From positions 7,825 through 71,824 of the forward strand of contig JBKBSF010000024.1 of the NCBI GenBank assembly GCA_046291875.1: a stretch of DNA of 64,000 nt, read 5' to 3'. The DNA is from SKVR01 sp046291875 (GTDB taxonomy: Bacteria; Bacteroidota; Bacteroidia; Bacteroidales; UBA7960). The notes beneath the pieces are model-generated. The model was given only the letters and a program-made list of their open reading frames with translations. It had not been told where the DNA came from and did no database searches. Shown here one piece after another: positions 8,152-17,132 of this stretch. Made by a program: the position numbers and the translations under genes. The first letter of the stretch is position 1. Each line of letters starts with the position of its first letter.

Positions 8152-8637
8152 TCAGATATGTTTTTTTATGGCAGCCACAAGGGTTTCGCGCTGCTGCACA
8201 CCTACAAATCTTTGAACCGGTTCACCATCCTTAAAAATGATCAAGGTAGGGATATTCTGAACCCTGTGCAGGCTTGCAGATCTTGGATTATGATCAACAT
8301 CCAGTTTGGCAATGCGTGCCTGATTGCCAATTTCAATGGCAACTTCTTCAATAATAGGATTTTGAATTCTGCAGGGAGGACACCAAACCGCCCAGAAGTC
8401 TACCAGGGTAACCCCTTCGGCAATAGTTTTTTCGAAAACAGCATCGGTCAGGTTGATAACTTTACTGTCGCCTTCATAAACAGCAGCTGTTTCAGTGGCG
8501 TTGCTTACATTTCCATTCCCACGGTTGAAAAGCATCATGGTGCCTATAGCAAAGGCAATTACTACTAAGGCTATCTGCAAAGGACGGGTGCGTTGCCAAA
8601 TGGTCTCTGCCCCTTTTTGTTTTGAATTCGTATTCAT
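8152..8637 (-). CDS. Membrane-anchored thioredoxin-fold protein with CPPC active site
   Basis: 161 residues. A short basic N-terminus precedes one transmembrane helix at about 21-37 (QIALVVIAFAIGTMMLF). After a polar linker comes a thioredoxin domain with WCPPC (Cys86, Cys89) and the cis-Pro loop QNIPTLIIF. The positive-inside rule places the redox domain in the periplasm. There it could reduce or oxidise exported proteins or support cytochrome maturation. The start MNTNSKQKG at 8637 is chosen over 8706 because the longer form adds residues unlike a signal. It leads the trxA transcript. Confidence 0.82.
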   Translation of the reverse strand: MNTNSKQKGAETIWQRTRPLQIALVVIAFAIGTMMLFNRGNGNVSNATETAAVYEGDSKVINLTDAVFEKTIAEGVTLVDFWAVWCPPCRIQNPIIEEVAIEIGNQARIAKLDVDHNPRSASLHRVQNIPTLIIFKDGEPVQRFVGVQQRETLVAAIKKHI

Positions 8638-9004
8638 AATGGTCTTTAGGTTATAAATTTGGATGTATGAAGTTACAATTTTTTTTGGTTCTGTGCCTCC
8701 TGCCATGCAATAGCAAGAATCATACGTACAAAATTATCTAATTATTTAGATGTGTAAAAGTTATTTTTTGTTAAGCCCGAACAGGTGTTTTAAATAGGTG
8801 AAAACACGGTAAATAAAATGATTGAAAATTATGACTTTTGGAACATGGTTTGCTAAGATCGAACCATGAGCCAGACAAATTGTTCATTTTCCTGTTTTGC
8901 TTACGAATAACCGGTTACTTCCCGTAATTCAATGGCAAAGGCACCCGGAATAAAATACCTCCTGGATCATAAAGCCCAATACTAACCACCAAATAACTGA
9001 TTGT
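8638..9004. other. Divergent intergenic region
   Basis: 367 bp between the membrane thioredoxin and the DUF4197 lipoprotein. It holds a minus-strand -7 box at 8729-8736. No convincing rightward promoter, gene or RNA was seen. Confidence 0.5.
8729..8736 (-). promoter_or_regulatory. -7 box (TAATTTTG) for the thioredoxin operon
   Basis: The minus strand reads TAATTTTG about 90 bases before the ATG at 8637. A -33 TTG is not present at the usual spacing. Confidence 0.4.
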
Positions 9005-9754
9005 ATGAAAGAATTTGTTAAGACCCTGAACCAAAGAAATCGCCGGATCATACTTTTTGCAATGATGATCTTTGTTAGTTTCAGCTTCCAGGCCTGCGAT
9101 GATCTTGAGAACATCTTTCCTCCCCAGCTGACAGAGGCCGAGGTGGCAGAAGGACTGAAGGAAGCATTGAAAGTAGGCACTAACAATACGGTTGCCGAAA
9201 CCCATCGTCATGATGGCTTCAATGGCAATGCTCTGATCCGCATTCCCTGGCCGCAGGATGCCATGGGTGCTTACAATTATATCAACAACAATCTCTCTAT
9301 TGTAAGGCCCCTGCTCGACGAAGTGGTAGTGCTCATGAACCGGGGTGCCGAACAAGCCTCAGACAAAGCCAAACCCATCTTTATCAATGCCATTACCAGC
9401 ATAACCATTATGGACGCATGGAATATCCTCAAAGGCGAAAACAATGCTGCCACCATGTATCTGCATGAAAAAACCTACAGCAGTCTTCATACTGCCTTCA
9501 AACCTGATATTCATAATGCGCTGGAAAGTGTGGGTGCTGCTACAGCCTGGAATCAGATCATCACGGCTTACAACCCTATCGCTAATTTTTCGCCATCGCT
9601 TCAGCCCCTGGATTCTGATCTGGCCCAGTATGCTACCGGTAAAGCACTCGATGGCCTTTTTCTGCTCATTGCCCAAGAAGAAATGAAAATCAGAACTGAT
9701 CCCATTGCACGAATCAACGACATTCTGCGCAAAGTATTCGGAACCCTGGATTAA
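9005..9754 (+). CDS. DUF4197 domain lipoprotein
   Basis: 249 residues with a basic N-terminus, a hydrophobic stretch and a lipobox (SFQAC, Cys31), so it is an exported lipoprotein. The mature part matches the DUF4197 pattern: LTEAEVAEGLKEALKVGTNN near the start, the block MNRGAEQASDKAKPIFINAI and a following IMDAWNILKGENNAAT, then a helical C-terminal half. Function is unknown. It stands alone and is closed by a strong hairpin terminator. Confidence 0.85.
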   Translation: MKEFVKTLNQRNRRIILFAMMIFVSFSFQACDDLENIFPPQLTEAEVAEGLKEALKVGTNNTVAETHRHDGFNGNALIRIPWPQDAMGAYNYINNNLSIVRPLLDEVVVLMNRGAEQASDKAKPIFINAITSITIMDAWNILKGENNAATMYLHEKTYSSLHTAFKPDIHNALESVGAATAWNQIITAYNPIANFSPSLQPLDSDLAQYATGKALDGLFLLIAQEEMKIRTDPIARINDILRKVFGTLD

Positions 9755-9774
9755 GCATGGTTTCGGAACTCTGC

Positions 9775-9818
9775 AAAAAAATCGGACCAACCTTCTGGAG
9801 GCTGGTCCGATTTTTTTT
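9775..9818. terminator. Bidirectional rho-independent terminator
   Basis: The stem ATCGGACCA (9781-9789) pairs perfectly with TGGTCCGAT (9803-9811), with extra CCT/AGG pairing inside. A-run at 9775-9780 and T-run at 9811-9818 flank it. The symmetric runs let it end both the DUF4197 gene and the convergent dehydrogenase-like gene. Confidence 0.9.
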
Positions 9819-9838
9819 GATAACGGTTGATTGTCTTT

Positions 9839-10825
9839 TCAATCAATCCCGGCAAAGTGTTTCATAAACTGAACCCTTTGCAATACTGCAGGGTTTTCGG
9901 TCTTTTTATGGCTGAGTTTGCCTCTGAAATCATCTACCTTATTGAATTTGTTTTTAGTCATCCAGTTGGTAATCTCGTTGAGCATTAGTGGGATTTGTTC
10001 GAAGCCATTTTTGTATAGCACAGAACAAACCTGCACGGCATGTGCCCCTGCGAGTAGCTGCTTTACTACGCCCAATCCATCGTGCACCCCGGTAGAAGCG
10101 CATAAATCGGCCTGCACGCGATCGGCCAGAATGGCAATCCAGCGCAGAGAGGTCGAAATCTCGGCAGGTGTGCTGTAGAGATTGCCCGGCTTCACGGTAA
10201 ATTTATCCAGGTCGATATCAGGATTGAAGAAGCGATTGAATAAAACCAATCCTTTCACTCCTGTCCAGGATAGTTTTTTGATCAATTCGGCCAGCCCTGA
10301 GAAATGATACGATATTTTCAGCGAAATGGGGATGCTGATTTCCTTTTTCACCTTCTCAATTACATCGAAATACAGTTTTTCGTATTGATCTCCACTGGTA
10401 TCAATATCGGCCGGCAGTACAAACACATTAAGCTCAAGAGCATCAGCTCCTGCTTTTTCGATTTCCCTGGCAAAAGCAGGCCATTCATCAGAGGTAACAC
10501 AATTGATGCTGGCAATTACCGGAATGGATAATTTGCTTTTGGCACTTCTGATCAGGCTCAGGTATTCCTCCAGGGTATGGGCTCTTGAATAATTGCGGAT
10601 GTAATCGTCGGCTTCAGTGTAAGCACTCTGAACATCATCATAGGAGAATACCTTGCGGATCTCAAACTTGATTTGTTCTTCAAACAAGGATTTCAACACA
10701 ACTGCACCTGCGCCGTTTTCTTCAGCTTTTATCAGATTATCGAGGGTGCGGGTCAGCCCTGAGCTTCCAACAATAATGGGATTTCTCAATTTCAGACCCA
10801 TGTAGGTGGTTGATAAATCAATCAT
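9839..10825 (-). CDS. Dihydroorotate dehydrogenase-like flavoprotein
   Basis: 328 residues with a TIM-barrel FMN dehydrogenase pattern. The start MIDLSTTYMGLKLRNPIIVGSS sets the first strand. IPVIASINC and ELNVFVLPADID lie mid-barrel, SLKISYHFSG follows, and a phosphate-binding end ASTGVHDGLGVVKQLLAGAH closes it. Bacteroidota commonly carry this protein in addition to a genuine PyrD. The typical active-site motif of class 1 enzymes is not obvious, so a pyrimidine role should not be assumed. It may reduce another substrate. Confidence 0.8.
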   Translation of the reverse strand: MIDLSTTYMGLKLRNPIIVGSSGLTRTLDNLIKAEENGAGAVVLKSLFEEQIKFEIRKVFSYDDVQSAYTEADDYIRNYSRAHTLEEYLSLIRSAKSKLSIPVIASINCVTSDEWPAFAREIEKAGADALELNVFVLPADIDTSGDQYEKLYFDVIEKVKKEISIPISLKISYHFSGLAELIKKLSWTGVKGLVLFNRFFNPDIDLDKFTVKPGNLYSTPAEISTSLRWIAILADRVQADLCASTGVHDGLGVVKQLLAGAHAVQVCSVLYKNGFEQIPLMLNEITNWMTKNKFNKVDDFRGKLSHKKTENPAVLQRVQFMKHFAGID

Positions 10826-10883
10826 GTCGAGGAGTTTTGGTTAAAAATACTATGGGATTTGCGAGATTCCCTTTACTTGCAGA

Positions 10884-10891
10884 CAAACCTA
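10884..10891 (-). promoter_or_regulatory. -7 box (TAGGTTTG) for the dihydroorotate dehydrogenase-like gene
   Basis: Perfect TAnnTTTG on the minus strand, about 60 bases before the ATG at 10825. No TTG at the expected distance. Confidence 0.4.
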
Positions 10892-10986
10892 CACAAATTT
10901 TAAAAAACTTAAACGTCCCTTTGAAAAAAAATAAGATAAATGGGTTGCTCGTGTTACAAAAAAAATCAAAAACCGAATATCACGTA

Positions 10987-11015
10987 TTGGAAATACTGTA
11001 ATAAAAGTAACTTTG
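10987..11015 (+). promoter_or_regulatory. Promoter for the nucleoside kinase
   Basis: TTG (10987-10989), 18 bases, then TAACTTTG (11008-11015). This is a close match to the Bacteroidota consensus, with a leader of about 45 nt to the ATG at 11069. Confidence 0.6.
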
Positions 11016-11068
11016 AACCTGCATTTTGCCGGGAGTTTATTCCTCCCGTTTAAAGAAAAAGAGGTCCA

Positions 11069-12586
11069 ATGGAAAAAGTTAAAATAAAAGGACAAAAACA
11101 AGCAGGACTAACCAAATTAGGGCTCCGCAGCCTGATGGAGCCCCTGCTGGTATTGTTCAACAAGGCAATTGCCGATGTTTTTGAAAACAAACCCTATTAT
11201 ATTGCCTACAGTGTGCCGGGTGGTGTTTATGGATATTTCAGGGATTACATCCTTAAGGACGAGGATGTGGAAAAGATTCGCACCCAGCTGAAGAAACTGA
11301 TCAAAGCCAATCTGGATTTTCAGCAGGAGATTCTGCCTAAAGAGAAGGTGTTACGCTATTTCGACATCAACGACAGGCCCGACATCCTGGAATTACTTTA
11401 TTCAAAAACAGGTGAAGTGGATGAAGGAATGCATCTGGCCCACCTCAACGGCAATGGCGAACTGTTTTTCAATCATGTAAACGAGCATTATGAAAGGCTG
11501 GAGGGATTCCGGTTTTTCCGTTTCCGTCAAGGTTTTTTCCTGATAGCCAACAGCAGTTTTTATGAGCGCGTAATGCCCGAAAGGCTCGAGATCAGTAAAT
11601 ACCTCAAAAGGTTTGAAGAATCGGAAGAGGCCATGAAGCAGCTGGGTATAGAGAATTTTGCCCAGCTCAACGAAGTAATTACCAATGGCGAATTGCCCGA
11701 ATTCATAAAAATCTCTGAAGCTTATCAGGCCAAACGTTTTGGGCGTATTGCCGACAACATTGTAAGTCATCCGCTCAAGCCCAGGCTCATATTTCTGGCC
11801 GGCCCCACCTCTTCCGGAAAAACAACCTCGGCCAACCGTCTTGCCATCGAGCTGAAAGTTCTTGGCAAAAAGGTAATGATACTATCGCTCGACAATTTCT
11901 ATTTACCACATTCGGCCATTCCATTCGATCCTGAAACGGGTCTGCAAAACTTTGAGCTTATCACAGCCCTCAACCTTGATTTGTTCAGGGAAACCATCCA
12001 TAAGCTTCTTGGCGGGGAATCGGTGCATATGCCCAAATACCATTTCGATGGTAAAGGCAGTACTCCTGAGCCCACAGCCACCAGCATCACACCAGACACC
12101 TATATTATAATGGAAGGGATTCATGGCCTTAACCCTGATCTCTGGCAATCGGCCATGGACATCGACTCCTACCGGCTTTATGTTTCTGCCCTCAACACTC
12201 TGAACATCCATGACCATCTCCCGTTGAGCACCTCTGACCACAGGCTGATCAGGCGCCTGGTGCGCGATCATCTGTTTCGGGGATACAGCTTCAACGAAAC
12301 CATAAAAAGATGGCCCGATGTAATGGAGAACGAATACCATAGCATTTTCCCTTTCCAGGAGAGTGCACATGCCATTATTAATTCTTCACTGATTTACGAG
12401 ATTGCTGTATTTGCACACTATGCGCCAGGTATTCTCAAGCCGGCAGATGCCGAAAATGAAATCATCCGCGAAGAGGTAAAGCGGCTGAACCGCATCCTGA
12501 GCCTGCTTAAGCCCATCAATCCGGCCGACATCCCTCCTACCAGTATTTTACGCGAATTCATTGGGGGAAGCAGTTTTACCTACTGA
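11069..12586 (+). CDS. Uridine kinase-like nucleoside kinase
   Basis: 505 residues. The N-terminal half (1-230) resembles the threonyl-tRNA-synthetase-like accessory region found in Bacteroidota nucleoside kinases (for example LAHLNGNGELFF). The C-terminal half is a phosphoribulokinase/uridine kinase fold with the P-loop AGPTSSGKTT at 244-253, SLDNFYLP, MPKYHFDG and an EGIHGLNP motif. It probably phosphorylates uridine/cytidine with a nucleoside triphosphate for salvage. The N-terminus lacks a clear TGS segment and is shorter than some relatives (about 550 residues). Substrate is inferred only from the family. Confidence 0.87.
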   Translation: MEKVKIKGQKQAGLTKLGLRSLMEPLLVLFNKAIADVFENKPYYIAYSVPGGVYGYFRDYILKDEDVEKIRTQLKKLIKANLDFQQEILPKEKVLRYFDINDRPDILELLYSKTGEVDEGMHLAHLNGNGELFFNHVNEHYERLEGFRFFRFRQGFFLIANSSFYERVMPERLEISKYLKRFEESEEAMKQLGIENFAQLNEVITNGELPEFIKISEAYQAKRFGRIADNIVSHPLKPRLIFLAGPTSSGKTTSANRLAIELKVLGKKVMILSLDNFYLPHSAIPFDPETGLQNFELITALNLDLFRETIHKLLGGESVHMPKYHFDGKGSTPEPTATSITPDTYIIMEGIHGLNPDLWQSAMDIDSYRLYVSALNTLNIHDHLPLSTSDHRLIRRLVRDHLFRGYSFNETIKRWPDVMENEYHSIFPFQESAHAIINSSLIYEIAVFAHYAPGILKPADAENEIIREEVKRLNRILSLLKPINPADIPPTSILREFIGGSSFTY

Positions 12587-12645
12587 TTCTACCTCTGAAG
12601 CGGATTGCTGCAACAGAAGTTTTTTGCACGAAAGTTAAACACACG

Positions 12646-12674
12646 TTTGTATAAAAGTATTTTTGTTACTTTTG
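12646..12674 (+). promoter_or_regulatory. Strong promoter for the first FadL-family porin
   Basis: TTTG (12646-12649), 17 bases, then TACTTTTG (12667-12674): an exact fit to TTTG / TAnnTTTG. The leader to the ATG at 12841 is about 160 nt and A/T-rich, with no clear hairpin. Confidence 0.6.
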
Positions 12675-12840
12675 TGCCGGTTTTGCCATGCCTTATCAAA
12701 TTGTTATACCTGAACCCGTTTTTTTTCGAGAAATGAAGGGTATTTTGGGAATTTAACACAATGCATGCAACAAACCCATTGATTAAACGTATAAATCAAA
12801 TTGTAGAAAACACAGTTTATTTCACTAAAAACGAGAAAAC

Positions 12841-14397
12841 ATGAACAAACGTGTGATTAATTTTCTTTTGGTGGCAATGCTTTTGCCTTTCTCTGCCTGG
12901 GCTGGTGGTTTGGTAACCAATACCAACCAAAGTGCTTCTTTTATCCGTAAGCCTGTTCAGGATGCTGTTATAGATGCTACAGGTACTTATTATAATCCGG
13001 CGGGTCTTGCCTTCCTCGAAGATGGTTTTCACCTTTCATTAAGCAACCAAACTATTTTTCAAACCCGTACCATTGGCAGTACCTTTCCTGGAATTGCCAA
13101 TAATGAGTTTGAAGGGAGCGTGAGTGCACCTCTTTTTCCAACGGTATACGCGGTTTACAAAACCGGCCCCCTTGCCATCTCCTTCGGGCTCAATCCTATT
13201 GGTGGTGGGGGTAGTGCCAATTTTGAGAATGGCCTTCCCTCTCTAAACCAGGATTTTGCCACTTTTGCCACTACTTTCTCTGCGCAATCAGGAATTCCGA
13301 CCTCCTATTCCATTGATGCTGCTTTTGATGGTAGTTCGCTAAACTGGGGTTTTCAGCTCAATGGGTCGTATGCACTCAATGAAGTATTTTCAGTAAGTGC
13401 CGGCGTTCGGTTTATTACAGCCAACAATACTTACACCGGACATTTGCGCAATGTGATGATCAACCCCATGCACCCTCTTAATCCCAATGGTGCCGGTAAT
13501 ATGGTAGCTGCACCTCTGTTTTTCACTACTCTTGCAGGAGCAGCCACTGCCACCAGCACCAATCTGCAAGGTTTTGTAGATGCCAATGTGGGTGGCCTAA
13601 CCTTGCAGCAGCTTGTTCAGCTAGGTCAGCTTGACCAGAATACTGCAAATCAAATTGCAGGTGGATTGGGAAATAATTACAATGAGGCCATGACTATTAT
13701 TCAAATACAGGGAGCCTACCAGGCACTTGCTACCCAGATGGGTGGGCTGGCAGCATTTACCCAGGATGCTTTCCGCGACAGAGCACTTGATGCCTCACAA
13801 TCCGGCTTTGGAATTGCTCCCATTATGGGCATCAACATTCGTTTTTCCGATGATCTGAATGTGGGCATCAAATATGAACACAGAGCCAGCATCACCATGA
13901 CCAACAAAACCGTAGTTGACGATGTGGGAATGTATCCTGACGGGGTAGAAACAGCCAACGATATGCCTTCAATGCTTTCAGTAGGCGTAAGCTACCGCCC
14001 CATGAGCCCCCTTACCTTGTCTGCTGGTATGCACTATTACTTCGATAAGAGTGCCGATTATGGCAAGTCACTGCCCAACGATCAGATCATCGACAACAAC
14101 TTTTATGAACTGGCATTCGGTGCTGAATACTATATTGGTAATGGGATCAGCCTGAGTGCAGGTTTCCTGCGCACACAAACCGGCGTTAACGAATTATGGC
14201 ACAGCGATCTGAGCCACAGCCTTAGCACCAACTCCATTGGAGCAGGTCTGAAGTACCAGATCAATAATAACATTGCGGTAAACGCAGGTTTCATGAACAC
14301 CATGTACGAAACCCATACGAAAAACTTTACCGGCTACACCGAAACTTACGACAGAGTAGCTCGCACATTTGCCATCGGACTGGATTTCAAATTCTAA
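12841..14397 (+). CDS. OmpP1/FadL-family outer-membrane transport protein
   Basis: 518 residues with a cleavable signal peptide (hydrophobic stretch ending SAWAG near residue 21). FadL-type features follow: an N-terminal ATGTYYNPAGLAFL segment, alternating amphipathic strands throughout, and a C-terminal beta-strand ending in an aromatic residue (AIGLDFKF). Proteins of this family form a 14-stranded barrel with a lateral opening for hydrophobic molecules such as fatty acids. An unusual loop-rich insertion at about 200-310 (Asn/Gly/Gln-rich) enlarges it. It has its own promoter and a strong terminator, so it is separate from the second FadL-like gene behind it. Confidence 0.88.
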   Translation: MNKRVINFLLVAMLLPFSAWAGGLVTNTNQSASFIRKPVQDAVIDATGTYYNPAGLAFLEDGFHLSLSNQTIFQTRTIGSTFPGIANNEFEGSVSAPLFPTVYAVYKTGPLAISFGLNPIGGGGSANFENGLPSLNQDFATFATTFSAQSGIPTSYSIDAAFDGSSLNWGFQLNGSYALNEVFSVSAGVRFITANNTYTGHLRNVMINPMHPLNPNGAGNMVAAPLFFTTLAGAATATSTNLQGFVDANVGGLTLQQLVQLGQLDQNTANQIAGGLGNNYNEAMTIIQIQGAYQALATQMGGLAAFTQDAFRDRALDASQSGFGIAPIMGINIRFSDDLNVGIKYEHRASITMTNKTVVDDVGMYPDGVETANDMPSMLSVGVSYRPMSPLTLSAGMHYYFDKSADYGKSLPNDQIIDNNFYELAFGAEYYIGNGISLSAGFLRTQTGVNELWHSDLSHSLSTNSIGAGLKYQINNNIAVNAGFMNTMYETHTKNFTGYTETYDRVARTFAIGLDFKF

Positions 14398-14418
14398 GAG
14401 TTTATTTCAAAAAGCCTT

Positions 14419-14458
14419 CAGGCGGGCATTACCCAGTGTAATGTCCGCCTGCTTTTTT
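14419..14458 (+). terminator. Rho-independent terminator after the first FadL-like gene
   Basis: AGGCGGGCATTAC (14420-14432) pairs with GTAATGTCCGCCT (14438-14450) across a 5-base loop with one mismatch. A run of T follows at 14453-14458. Confidence 0.88.
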
Positions 14459-14528
14459 AGTATCTGCAGCTATGAATTAAGCTCCGGATCGCCCAAATAT
14501 GCAAGGTGAAATGTAAACATTTATTCTT

Positions 14529-14536
14529 TAATTTTG
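14529..14536 (+). promoter_or_regulatory. -7 box (TAATTTTG) for the second FadL/SGNH operon
   Basis: Perfect TAnnTTTG 46 bases before the ATG at 14582, behind the preceding terminator. The -33 element is not recognisable. Confidence 0.4.
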
Positions 14537-14581
14537 TATCCTTAGTAGTTTACCCTATCAACCAGCATCTTTACACCCTGC

Positions 14582-15811
14582 ATGAAACATACAATTATCC
14601 TCATTGCTTTATTCCTGCTAAGTTTCCCCGTTGTTATGGGCATGGGCTATCAGAACCATTTTCAAAGCCCCAAATCTACTGCAATGGGAATGGCCGGAAC
14701 ATCGTTGAATCTGGATGCCAGCGCCGTATTCTTCAATCCGGGTGCCATGTCTGCACTACCCGGGCGATTGAGGTTTGCAGCCGGTTTGCATGGCATTCAG
14801 TCCAGCACTAAATTCCAGCTGGAACAACCTTCTGTTTATCAAGCTATAACTGACAACCCTATTGTACTGCCTTTTTATCTGTATGCTTCTGCCAGCGTTA
14901 CCCCGCGTCTTTCAGCAGGCCTGGCAATCAATGAACCCTTCGGTACCAGAGTAACATGGGAGGAAGGCTGGGCCGGCAGATTTCTTACCAAGCAATCTGT
15001 ACTGCAATCCCTTAATATACAGCCCACCTTTTCTTATCAGCTCCTGGACAACCTGTTTGTTGGTGCAGGACTGAGTATTCTGTTCGGCAAGACCGAGATG
15101 ATCCGTAAACTGCCGGTGCAGGATGATAACCATGAGGGTGAGTTGAGCATTAAGGGAAACGCAACAACCTGGGGTATCAATGCAGGTTTACTATGGTGGC
15201 CCGCGTCTGATCTTCGATTGGGTATCAGCTATCGTTCTCAGATGAAACTGGAATTTGATGACGCTCAGGCTATTTTCAAGGTGCCCTCCCTGGTGGAAAC
15301 CAGCTTTCCATCGCCCAATACTGTTTCTACTTCCATTCCTTTGCCCGCCAGCCTGGATGCAGGTATAGCATGGGATGCTTCAGAAAGATGGATGTGGGTT
15401 GTGAACCTGAATTATGTTTTCTGGAATGTGTTTGAAAACAGACAACTGGACTTTGCCATCAACAGCTCAGTCCTTGTCGATGAAAACAACCCCAGCGAAT
15501 ACAGCAACACCTTCAGTCTAAGAATTGGCACGCAGTTTCATTGGCAGGAGAACCTGGTTTTGCGTGCGGGAACATTTTACAACCCCAGCCCGGTTAATCC
15601 CAATTATTTTACCCCGGAAAATCCTTCTCTGAATAGTCTGGGTTTTACTACCGGCGTTTCCTTTATGCCTTTTGATGGCTTTAGTATTGACATGGCTCTT
15701 GCTGTAATCATGGGGATACAGGAAGAAGTGCGTTATACACCAGGAAACTTTAACGGAATCTACAAATCAAGGAATATTATCCCAGGTCTGGGTGTAAGTT
15801 ATCACTTTTAA
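14582..15811 (+). CDS. FadL/OmpP1-family outer-membrane porin
   Basis: 409 residues with a signal peptide (hydrophobic LIALFLLSFPVVMG). The FadL N-terminal signature GMGYQNHFQSPKSTAMGMAG with SAVFFNPGAMSAL follows. Amphipathic beta-strands continue to the aromatic C-terminus (IPGLGVSYHF). It probably admits hydrophobic substrates through the outer membrane. The SGNH lipoprotein begins 9 bases after its stop, so the two form an operon. This pairing recurs in Bacteroidota and suggests that a hydrolase trims or releases the imported molecule. The substrate is unknown. Confidence 0.88.
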   Translation: MKHTIILIALFLLSFPVVMGMGYQNHFQSPKSTAMGMAGTSLNLDASAVFFNPGAMSALPGRLRFAAGLHGIQSSTKFQLEQPSVYQAITDNPIVLPFYLYASASVTPRLSAGLAINEPFGTRVTWEEGWAGRFLTKQSVLQSLNIQPTFSYQLLDNLFVGAGLSILFGKTEMIRKLPVQDDNHEGELSIKGNATTWGINAGLLWWPASDLRLGISYRSQMKLEFDDAQAIFKVPSLVETSFPSPNTVSTSIPLPASLDAGIAWDASERWMWVVNLNYVFWNVFENRQLDFAINSSVLVDENNPSEYSNTFSLRIGTQFHWQENLVLRAGTFYNPSPVNPNYFTPENPSLNSLGFTTGVSFMPFDGFSIDMALAVIMGIQEEVRYTPGNFNGIYKSRNIIPGLGVSYHF

Positions 15812-15820
15812 TCACGTATT

Positions 15821-17110
15821 ATGAGACTCCGAATACTCTGGATCCTTCTTTTTGCCCTGATTGCCTTTTCATGCGAACCGGAGATCAATACTCCATCTCC
15901 GGTAGCCGGCGATGCAGATTTTTCTGTTTTTGTGTCTTTAGGTAATTCGCTTACAGCAGGATTTGCCAACAATGAGTTATACAAATCGGGGCAAATGGTT
16001 TCTTATGCCAATATTATTGCCAAGCAAATGCTGCACACCGGAGGGGGAGAGTTTAAAACTCCTTTGATGCGCGATGAATTGGGGTTTGGCGGCAGGCTCA
16101 GACTTACCACCGGCACCAATTGCCTGGGGAACCAGGGTCTTGGACTTTCTACTTTTGCAGAAACCCCTGATCCCATGAACTTCCAACCCATTTACAATGA
16201 GGAAGGACCTTTCCACAACCTGGGTGTGCCCGGGGCAAGAGTGGAGCATCTTCTCATGCCTGGATACGGTCTGCTGAATGCTTATTTTGGCCGGTTTGCC
16301 AGTTCACCTTCAGCTTCGGTTATTGATGATGCCATGAGATTGTCTCCCACTTTTTTCTCTTTGTGGATTGGAAACAATGACGTGCTGGGTTTTGCCCTGT
16401 CGGGAGGAACAAGCGGGAGTATAACCCCAACAGAAGACTTCAGGGTACATTACCTGGAGCTACTGGAGAGGCTTACAAGTACTGCCACTGGCGGAGTGAT
16501 CGCCAATATTCCCGATATTACCTCCATACCCCTGTTCAACACCTTGCCGGCACTGGGGCTGGTATTAGTAAATCCTTCAGAAGTTGCAGAGTTAAATGCT
16601 TTGTGGAGTGATGTGCCCGAAGCAAATTTCCAACTGGGCATCAATGGATTTCTGGTAAGCGATGCTTCCGTGCCAGGGGGAGCAAGAAATCTTCGCAACG
16701 GTGAGTTGGTTCTGGCAACTCTTCCTCAGGATAGCCTCTTGTGTGGAGGCTGGGGTTCCTATAAACCCATCCCGGAAAACTATTATCTTTCCTTGCAGCA
16801 GTTGAACCAGATCAACCAGGCACTTGATGAATACAATGCCATAATAGAGGCTTTTTCAAGGCAGTTCGACCTTGCCCTGGTTGATGCAAGGCAATTGCTT
16901 CGTGAAGCAAAAACAGGGATACATTTCGATGGACTTTCCTTTACCACCGAATATGTGGTGGGAGGAGTATTTTCTTTGGATGCTGTGCATTTGAGCCCTC
17001 GTGGCAATGCTATCATGGCCAATCATTTTATCGATGCCATCAATGCCAGATACAATTCTACTGTGCCACGTGTGAGCGTAACGCAATATCCCGGCATTAT
17101 TTTTCCCTGA
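15821..17110 (+). CDS. SGNH/GDSL-type hydrolase lipoprotein
   Basis: 429 residues with a lipobox (IAFSC, Cys18). The SGNH blocks are complete. Block I reads SLGNSLTAGF, with the nucleophile Ser43 and Asn where GDSL enzymes usually have Asp. Block III is WIGNNDVL. Block V is DAVHLSPRG with the catalytic Asp and His. It should act as an esterase or lipase on the cell envelope. It is the second gene of the FadL operon and is probably active on the substrate of that porin. Substrate unknown. Confidence 0.87.
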   Translation: MRLRILWILLFALIAFSCEPEINTPSPVAGDADFSVFVSLGNSLTAGFANNELYKSGQMVSYANIIAKQMLHTGGGEFKTPLMRDELGFGGRLRLTTGTNCLGNQGLGLSTFAETPDPMNFQPIYNEEGPFHNLGVPGARVEHLLMPGYGLLNAYFGRFASSPSASVIDDAMRLSPTFFSLWIGNNDVLGFALSGGTSGSITPTEDFRVHYLELLERLTSTATGGVIANIPDITSIPLFNTLPALGLVLVNPSEVAELNALWSDVPEANFQLGINGFLVSDASVPGGARNLRNGELVLATLPQDSLLCGGWGSYKPIPENYYLSLQQLNQINQALDEYNAIIEAFSRQFDLALVDARQLLREAKTGIHFDGLSFTTEYVVGGVFSLDAVHLSPRGNAIMANHFIDAINARYNSTVPRVSVTQYPGIIFP

Positions 17111-17132
17111 TACACATTGCGAAAGGCAGTTT

